Shown piece after piece: positions 59,114 through 64,000 of a DNA stretch of 64,000 nt. The notes below the pieces were generated by a model, which had not been told where the DNA came from, made no database searches, and saw only the letters and a program-made list of their open reading frames with translations. The DNA comes from a virus: positions 19,748 through 83,747 of IMG/VR virus record IMGVR_UViG_3300030060_002972, one strand, 5' to 3'. How positions within the stretch are numbered: the first letter of the stretch is position 1; each line of letters begins with the position of its first letter. The translations under genes and the position numbers were made by a program.

Positions 59114-60058
59114 ATGCCACAAGGAGCAATTAGCTACTTAAATGAAGAGGCGAGATTAGCCAAAATTAAAATTGATTCAGATATCAGATTTCAAGCTGGT
59201 AACATGATGCAATTTAGAACGCTATCAAAACCAATTCAATCATATGGTAAGAACAAAGGTTCACAAGTAGAGATTGAGAAGTATCAAAAACTATCACAAG
59301 CTACTTCTACTATTTCTGAACTACAGTCTTTACCAATGCAAAAACCTAGCGTTGGATTTGTAGTAGCCACAGTAGCGGAATATGGTAATGGTGTATCTTA
59401 TACAAGAAAAGCACAAACTCTTGCAGAGTATTCTGTAGACGAAACTCTAAAGAAAATACTTGCAATGAATGTTGCTGAATCTATGGATAAGATTGCTGGT
59501 ACTGAATTCCAAAACTCTGACGTATTCTACACACCAACATCAACTACAGCAGGAACATTAGATAAAGATGGGACTGTAAGCACAAGTGCAGGCGCAAGTA
59601 TTACATCTGCACATATTAGAGACATTATCAGAAATCTTAAAACTGATAACGTGCCAAAATGGGACGGAAATTCTTATTTAGGAATCTTCTCACCATTCGC
59701 AATGGCAAAACTATTTGAAGATACTGCAAGCGGAAGCATTGTAGACTTACACAAATATGACCAACCAGAGAACTTAATCAATGGTGAAATTGGTCAATAC
59801 TTTGGAATGAGAATGATAGAAGAGAACAACGTTCTTTCTAACACAATCGGTGGGTCAGCACACAATGGTGAAGCTATAGTTTGTGGATTCGAACCAGTAG
59901 TAGAAGTGTTAGCACAACCTGAAACTACAATGGTAGAATCTTGGGACTTCGGTAGATTCACAGGTGTTGCCTGGAACGCACTGACAGGGTTCAAAAAAGT
60001 TTGGACTAATTCAACTGACGGTGAGTATCATATGTTACGTATACACAGTAACGACTAG
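59114..60058 (+). CDS. Major capsid protein (N4-gp56-like)
   Basis: A 314-aa protein of the same length as 18019-18963 and highly similar, including 84 identical consecutive bases (59774-59857). AGGAGG upstream. GNMMQFRTLSKPIQSYGKNK and VAEYGNGVSYTRKAQ mark the N-terminal region. Forms the capsid shell of unit B. Confidence 0.85.
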   Translation: MPQGAISYLNEEARLAKIKIDSDIRFQAGNMMQFRTLSKPIQSYGKNKGSQVEIEKYQKLSQATSTISELQSLPMQKPSVGFVVATVAEYGNGVSYTRKAQTLAEYSVDETLKKILAMNVAESMDKIAGTEFQNSDVFYTPTSTTAGTLDKDGTVSTSAGASITSAHIRDIIRNLKTDNVPKWDGNSYLGIFSPFAMAKLFEDTASGSIVDLHKYDQPENLINGEIGQYFGMRMIEENNVLSNTIGGSAHNGEAIVCGFEPVVEVLAQPETTMVESWDFGRFTGVAWNALTGFKKVWTNSTDGEYHMLRIHSND

Positions 60059-60071
60059 GAGGTAAAATAAC

Positions 60072-60479
60072 ATGGCTTTTAATAGTAAAGTACAATTTGC
60101 TATGATTCCGGTATCAGCTGACCTTGATGGAACAGCTGGTGATGACTTTACCTTCAAGGTAAATCATCCTATGGTTATCCATAGATTTGAATTTATAGTA
60201 CAAACTGCAGTTGTAGCTACATCTACTGCACCAGTAGTATCATTAGATTTTACTGACACAGTAGGCAGCGTATCTAGAGCTGAGAAAGTAACACTAACAA
60301 TTCCAAACACTACAGCAGCTGGTGTAACAATAGAAGCGGACTTAACTCCGTTCTTTGTACAAGACACTGACATCTTACACTTTGAGAGAAAAACTCAAGG
60401 TGCTGGTGGCACAACAGCTGGTGACGGGTTTTATCTTTTATATTACGAGTTAATTCCTGACGGCAATGGAGTTGCATAA
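60072..60479 (+). CDS. Putative capsid decoration/head protein
   Basis: A 135-aa beta-rich protein (MAFNSKVQFAMIPVSADLDG), near-identical to 18977-19384, behind AGGAGG and a leader identical to that of unit A. Role inferred from position. Confidence 0.65.
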   Translation: MAFNSKVQFAMIPVSADLDGTAGDDFTFKVNHPMVIHRFEFIVQTAVVATSTAPVVSLDFTDTVGSVSRAEKVTLTIPNTTAAGVTIEADLTPFFVQDTDILHFERKTQGAGGTTAGDGFYLLYYELIPDGNGVA

Positions 60480-60968
60480 ATGTGGTATAGAGTGCACTTA
60501 AACAGAGTACACTTTAATCCATTGGATAAAGAGGGCAAGATTGTAAGGGTCTTGTCCTCTGGTCCTACATTTAATTGTATGACAGAAACTGATGTAGAGG
60601 TTGAATTGTTATACATGTTATCAGCGCCTACTTCGGAGTTGATGCAATTTGTTAAATCCTGGACGGAACAAGATAATGCTTGGTACCAATTAGTATTTAC
60701 CAAATTGTCTAATGCTAGTAGAGCTGGCTTTACTGGCAACAAAAAAGTATTTAGTTATATGGGTTATACATTATGTCAAAGAGTAAAAGACCATATAATA
60801 TTTGAAACTAAATATATGAATATAGGTAAATTAAGTGCGTACAATCTAGAGTCTAGAGATGTACGAGAAGAAGTAAGAAATAAAAATAATCATAAAATAC
60901 CTGGTGGAGAAAAAATAAAAAAAGATTGGGTAGAAGAAAATGGTGGCGATGCAATTAAAATTAGGTGA
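60480..60968 (+). CDS. Conserved head-tail region protein
   Basis: A 162-aa homolog of 19385-19861 (MWYRVHLNRVHFNPLDKEGK). The last residues differ and overlap the inserted metallopeptidase gene by about 20-29 nt. Confidence 0.6.
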   Translation: MWYRVHLNRVHFNPLDKEGKIVRVLSSGPTFNCMTETDVEVELLYMLSAPTSELMQFVKSWTEQDNAWYQLVFTKLSNASRAGFTGNKKVFSYMGYTLCQRVKDHIIFETKYMNIGKLSAYNLESRDVREEVRNKNNHKIPGGEKIKKDWVEENGGDAIKIR

Positions 60969-61290
60969 TAATTATAAACCTATAGATGTGCACTTTGTAT
61001 CACCAGATATGTTAAACACACAAGCAAAAGAACACGGTGTGTATAACGAAAATGAACAAGTAGAAGGTTTATGGGTACCTAACAATCATTGTATTTATGT
61101 ATCAAATAATCCTAAAGTAAATACAGCAGAGTTTATTTTTATGCACGAATTAATACATTGCATAGACGACTTAACCGATATGCACGAAGAAGAAAATAAA
61201 GTTGATGCTAAAGCAAATTTATTATTAGCATTTATAAGAGAAAACAATTTTGTATTACGCAAAATTATATCAAAGGAGTTACATAAGTAA
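60949..61290 (+). CDS. Small HExxH metallopeptidase, unit B only
   Basis: About 113 aa from ATG 60949 (MQLKLGDNYKPIDVHFV); ATG 60940 is an alternative. EFIFMHELIHCIDD supplies HExxH (HELIH), followed by MHEEENKVDAKANLL with acidic candidates for the third zinc ligand. Minimal zincin like ImmA/IrrE-type or WLM-like domains. Inserted between two structural genes that overlap directly in unit A. Possible roles: virion maturation, or cleaving a host or competitor protein. Confidence 0.7.
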   Translation: MQLKLGDNYKPIDVHFVSPDMLNTQAKEHGVYNENEQVEGLWVPNNHCIYVSNNPKVNTAEFIFMHELIHCIDDLTDMHEEENKVDAKANLLLAFIRENNFVLRKIISKELHK

Positions 61291-62054
61291 TGAGAAGTGA
61301 ATTAAATTATGATAGAAGTAATATACGCACAAAAGTAAAAAGCATTTGTGGTAGAAACTTTAGCGGTATAGATACAGTAATAAATGACTTAATAAATGTA
61401 GCTACTGAATTATTTGGTAATACTATACAATCAGTTTATGATGAATTTGTATATACACATACAATTTCTAGTGGAGAAGTATCTGCAAAAACAGATGAAT
61501 ATAATCTACCTAATAGAACAAAAGTAATATTAGATGCATATTATATAGATGTGTCTGGTAGTGAAGAAGTTTATTATCCATTACATATACGCAGCCCTAT
61601 TGATTTTAATGAATCATCTAACTATCAATTAGGCACAACTTATGGTCGTGCAAGTTTTGATTATTCAACAGATACATTAAAGTTTGGACCAGGATATATG
61701 TCAAGTCGTGCAACTCGTGCAGACTTTGAAGGTATACCGCAGTTATGTTATAGAGTTAATAATGCATTGCACGTATATCCTAGACCAGGAAGTTCAGAGC
61801 AAGATAATAAACTTAGACTTATGTTAGGATTGTTTCCAGCAGATTTACAATCTGACAGTGATAAAAATAGTATAACAAAAAGTTATCCGCAAGCGTTGAT
61901 TACATATACTGCAGCGTTATTTTGGGGATTACATATGAATGATGCGCAAAGAGCGCAACAATATACAGCCACTGCACAAGTGCTGTTACAAAGTTTTGCA
62001 AGGCAAGACGAAATAAATAAATTAGTAAACGTAACGTTAAAGTTACCAGCATAG
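61290..62054 (+). CDS. Head-tail adaptor (tail tubular A/gp11-like)
   Basis: A 254-aa homolog of 19858-20619 (MRSELNYDRSNIRTKVKSI). TAATG overlap with the metallopeptidase gene. Expected to connect portal and tail. Confidence 0.65.
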   Translation: MRSELNYDRSNIRTKVKSICGRNFSGIDTVINDLINVATELFGNTIQSVYDEFVYTHTISSGEVSAKTDEYNLPNRTKVILDAYYIDVSGSEEVYYPLHIRSPIDFNESSNYQLGTTYGRASFDYSTDTLKFGPGYMSSRATRADFEGIPQLCYRVNNALHVYPRPGSSEQDNKLRLMLGLFPADLQSDSDKNSITKSYPQALITYTAALFWGLHMNDAQRAQQYTATAQVLLQSFARQDEINKLVNVTLKLPA

Positions 62055-62062
62055 GAGGATAC

Positions 62063-62464
62063 ATGGCAAACGCAATATACCCAGCAGCTAAAGATTCGTT
62101 TCTTAAAGGTGAAATAGATTTAATAGATGATACAATTAAAATTGCTCTGGTAGATACAGGTACTTATACCTATAATGCAGCACATGATTTTTATAATGAT
62201 TTGTCTGGTGTTATCGGTACACCAGTAGCATTAGGTAGTAAGACTGTATCATCAGGGGTATTTGATGCAGCAGATGCAACATTTACCACACCATCATCAG
62301 GTACATCTGTAGAAGCATTAATTATCTACAAAGATACAGGTAATACAGCTACAAGTAATTTAATTGCATACATTGATACAGGAACAGGATTACCATTTAC
62401 AACTAACGGAGCAGATGTAGATATAGTCTTTGATTCAGGTAGTAACAAAATTTTTGCATTATAG
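62063..62464 (+). CDS. Small beta-rich structural protein
   Basis: A 133-aa near copy of 20628-21029 (MANAIYPAAKDSFLKGEIDL), AGGAGG upstream. Its stop codon touches the palindrome at 62464. Confidence 0.65.
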   Translation: MANAIYPAAKDSFLKGEIDLIDDTIKIALVDTGTYTYNAAHDFYNDLSGVIGTPVALGSKTVSSGVFDAADATFTTPSSGTSVEALIIYKDTGNTATSNLIAYIDTGTGLPFTTNGADVDIVFDSGSNKIFAL

Positions 62465-62477
62465 GGTACACGTACCC
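62464..62477. promoter_or_regulatory. GGGTAC palindrome
   Basis: Perfect GGGTAC-AC-GTACCC between two late genes, immediately upstream of GAGGAG of the gene at 62489, the same layout as in the leftward operon. Confidence 0.8.
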
Positions 62478-62488
62478 GAGGAGTTAGC

Positions 62489-62647
62489 ATGGCAAAACCA
62501 GGTTTATACGCAAATATAAATAAAAGAAAAAAAGCAGGAACAAGTAGAAGTAAAAAGAATTCTACAATATCTGCAAAAGCATATGCAAATATGAAAGCAG
62601 GATTCCCTAACAGTAAAAAGAATAAAAAGAAACGTAACAAAGCATGA
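62489..62647 (+). CDS. 52-aa polybasic protein
   Basis: Frame MAKPGLYANINKRKKAGTSR; GLYANIxxKRK is shared with 21431-21562 in unit A. CGAGGAG upstream. End overlaps the next start (ATGA). Confidence 0.7.
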   Translation: MAKPGLYANINKRKKAGTSRSKKNSTISAKAYANMKAGFPNSKKNKKKRNKA

Positions 62648-62796
62648 AGAAAAAATTAACGCAAAGACAAGAAGCAGCATTGAAACGTCACAGTGTACAT
62701 CACACAAAATCAGTGTTAGCAAAAATGAGGAGACAAATGGAGCGAGGTATGAGTTTTACAAAAGCACATAAAAATGCTCCTAAGAAAAAAACATGA
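62644..62796 (+). CDS. 50-aa polybasic protein
   Basis: Frame MKKKLTQRQEAALKRHSVHH, overlapping both neighbours by ATGA. Its SVHHTKSVLAKMRRQMERG helix is basic and amphipathic. No clear homolog in unit A. Confidence 0.65.
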   Translation: MKKKLTQRQEAALKRHSVHHTKSVLAKMRRQMERGMSFTKAHKNAPKKKT

Positions 62797-63605
62797 GTAT
62801 AGCAGGAACACTACAAGACTCAGTAAATATTAGATATGTATTTACCATTAGTGGTACACCTACAACTGTAAATGGTGCAGATGATAATAGTAGAACATTA
62901 GCATATACAGCAGGACAAGCAGATGTATATTTGAATGGTGTAAAGCAAGTAGTAGGTACAGATGTTACAGCTACTAATGGTAGCAGTGTAGTTTTTGCTA
63001 GTGCACTTGCAGCAAATGATATAGTAGAAGTTGTAGCGTTTGATACATTTCAAGCAGCTAATGTAGACGCAGGAGCAGTAGCATCTGGTACGTTGTCTAA
63101 TGATAGATTACCTACTATAGATGATAGTAAGTTAGGAGCTGGTTCTATATTACAAGTCGTATCTACAACTAAGACAGATACATTTACAACAACTACTACT
63201 GAAACTTTTGTAGATATAACAGGTCTAAGTGTAGACATTACACCAAGGTCTACTAGCAGTAAAATACTTATTATAGCAGATACACAAATGAGTGGTAACG
63301 AATTGTTTTTTATTCAATTGGTAAGAGGTAGTACAGCAATTAAAGTAGGAGATTCTGATTCAGCAAACAGAGTTGAATGTTCTCAAGGTGGAGTATTTCA
63401 GGCATCTAATAATGACAAAGTTGCTCCTATGGTAATAAACTTTTTAGATTCACCTAACACAACAAGTGAAACAACATATAAACTACAAGGTAGAATTTAT
63501 GGAAGCTCTAAGACATTAACAGTAAATAGAACTTTTAATGATGCAAATACTACATATTCAGGCAGAGGAGCAAGTACAATAACAGTAATGGAGGTTCAAG
63601 GATAA
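62793..63605 (+). CDS. Fibre/tail protein, single beta domain
   Basis: A 270-aa homolog of 21559-22617 with only one copy of the SGTPTTV ... LNGVKQVVGTDVTA domain, a short linker (GTLSNDRLPTIDDSKLGAG) identical to unit A, and a C-terminal domain ending VMEVQG. Confidence 0.75.
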   Translation: MSIAGTLQDSVNIRYVFTISGTPTTVNGADDNSRTLAYTAGQADVYLNGVKQVVGTDVTATNGSSVVFASALAANDIVEVVAFDTFQAANVDAGAVASGTLSNDRLPTIDDSKLGAGSILQVVSTTKTDTFTTTTTETFVDITGLSVDITPRSTSSKILIIADTQMSGNELFFIQLVRGSTAIKVGDSDSANRVECSQGGVFQASNNDKVAPMVINFLDSPNTTSETTYKLQGRIYGSSKTLTVNRTFNDANTTYSGRGASTITVMEVQG

Positions 63606-63898
63606 TGGACATAATATCAGCAATTTTAGCTCTAGACCCAAATGCACAAGTAAGTGTAAATGGAGAAAGTTTAGACGGTATTATATGGCATGACGGTAAT
63701 CCTAATAACATTACTAATGACCAGATAACTGCAAAACAAGCAGAGTTAAAAACAATCTATGATTCTTTGCAATATCAAAGAGATAGAAAATTAGAATATC
63801 CAAGCATAGAAGACCAATTAGATGACTTGTATCATAATGGTATAGATGGGTGGAAAACAACAATAAAAGCAGTAAAAGACAAATATCCAAAGGGGTAG
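63605..63898 (+). CDS. Small fibre-associated protein
   Basis: A 97-aa protein, near-identical to 22617-22910 (MDIISAILALDPNAQVSVNG ... YPKG). Probably a fibre assembly chaperone by position. Confidence 0.6.
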   Translation: MDIISAILALDPNAQVSVNGESLDGIIWHDGNPNNITNDQITAKQAELKTIYDSLQYQRDRKLEYPSIEDQLDDLYHNGIDGWKTTIKAVKDKYPKG

Positions 63899-63901
63899 TG
63901 C

Positions 63902-64000
63902 ATGAGTAAAGCAAGAGAATTAGGTAACTATACAGGTAAAATACTACAAACAGTAAGAGGCGAGTTGACTACAAAATTTGCATCTTCTGCTACTGCTAGT
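63902..64000 (+). CDS. Fibre protein, cut by the right edge
   Basis: Only 33 codons visible (MSKARELGNYTGKILQTVRG); homolog of 22914-23432. The last 56 bases of the window are identical to 22956-23011 of unit A. Confidence 0.65.
   Translation, partial: MSKARELGNYTGKILQTVRGELTTKFASSATAS

Noticed and set aside
29205-62477. CRISPR-like array from repeated GGGTAC palindromes
   Set aside because: Copies are too short and widely scattered, with no regular spacers and no cas genes; the Cas4-like nucleases are common phage exonucleases.
1-64000. tRNA genes, integrase or attachment sites
   Set aside because: No cloverleaf, recombinase motif or flanking att-like repeat was found, so a prophage state cannot be supported from this window.

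Overview
The window holds only tailed-phage-type genes. There is no rRNA, tRNA, integrase, host housekeeping gene or phage RNA polymerase that I could recognise. The sequence is AT-rich, densely coded, and uses strong Shine-Dalgarno sites and many ATGA or TAATG stop/start overlaps. The gene set looks like a short-tailed (podovirus-like) dsDNA phage: family A DNA polymerase, DnaG-type primase, DnaB/RecA-fold helicase and PD-(D/E)XK nucleases; TerL, portal, scaffold and an N4-gp56-like capsid; head-tail adaptor, nozzle, fibres, a 2,150-aa internal virion protein and a holin-like protein. It resembles podoviruses of marine bacteria, but that host assignment is inference.

The window contains two related but clearly non-identical copies of this plan, called here unit A and unit B. 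Unit A: leftward replication genes from before base 1 to about 11.7 kb, a divergent control region (11.66-12.15 kb), then rightward packaging, head, tail and lysis genes (12.15-41.63 kb). A leftward terminator at 41.62 kb marks the junction. Unit B: leftward replication genes (41.67-52.14 kb), a divergent region with one extra rightward gene (52.14-53.69 kb), then rightward packaging and head genes running off the right edge. Genes correspond one to one over long stretches (pol, primase, helicase, TerS, TerL, portal, scaffold, capsid, adaptor, fibre). This may be a true tandem or co-integrate, or a chimeric or wrapped assembly. The window ends in sequence homologous to 22.93-23.01 kb, so a circular B genome spanning about 23-64 kb is an explicit alternative.

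The units differ mainly in accessory cargo. Between helicase and control region, A carries a coupled operon of a MoxR-type AAA+ ATPase, an unknown protein and a vWA protein with an HExxH zincin motif, preceded by three unknown genes. B instead carries about a dozen tiny genes. B adds an overlapping spanin pair, an HELIH metallopeptidase and an orphan 230-aa gene flanked by a 12-bp inverted repeat.

Non-coding signals are unusually rich. Unit A has four hairpins with a TAC triloop in its leftward leaders. The 29-62 kb part has 12 perfect and four near copies of a GGGTAC-N1-3-GTACCC palindrome, several placed directly upstream of Shine-Dalgarno sites. Both units share a stem-loop with a GAGA tetraloop and a compensatory base-pair change, starting right after the stop codon that precedes terL. 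Both also share a C-rich/TA-repeat block in the divergent region, which is a candidate origin or packaging element.
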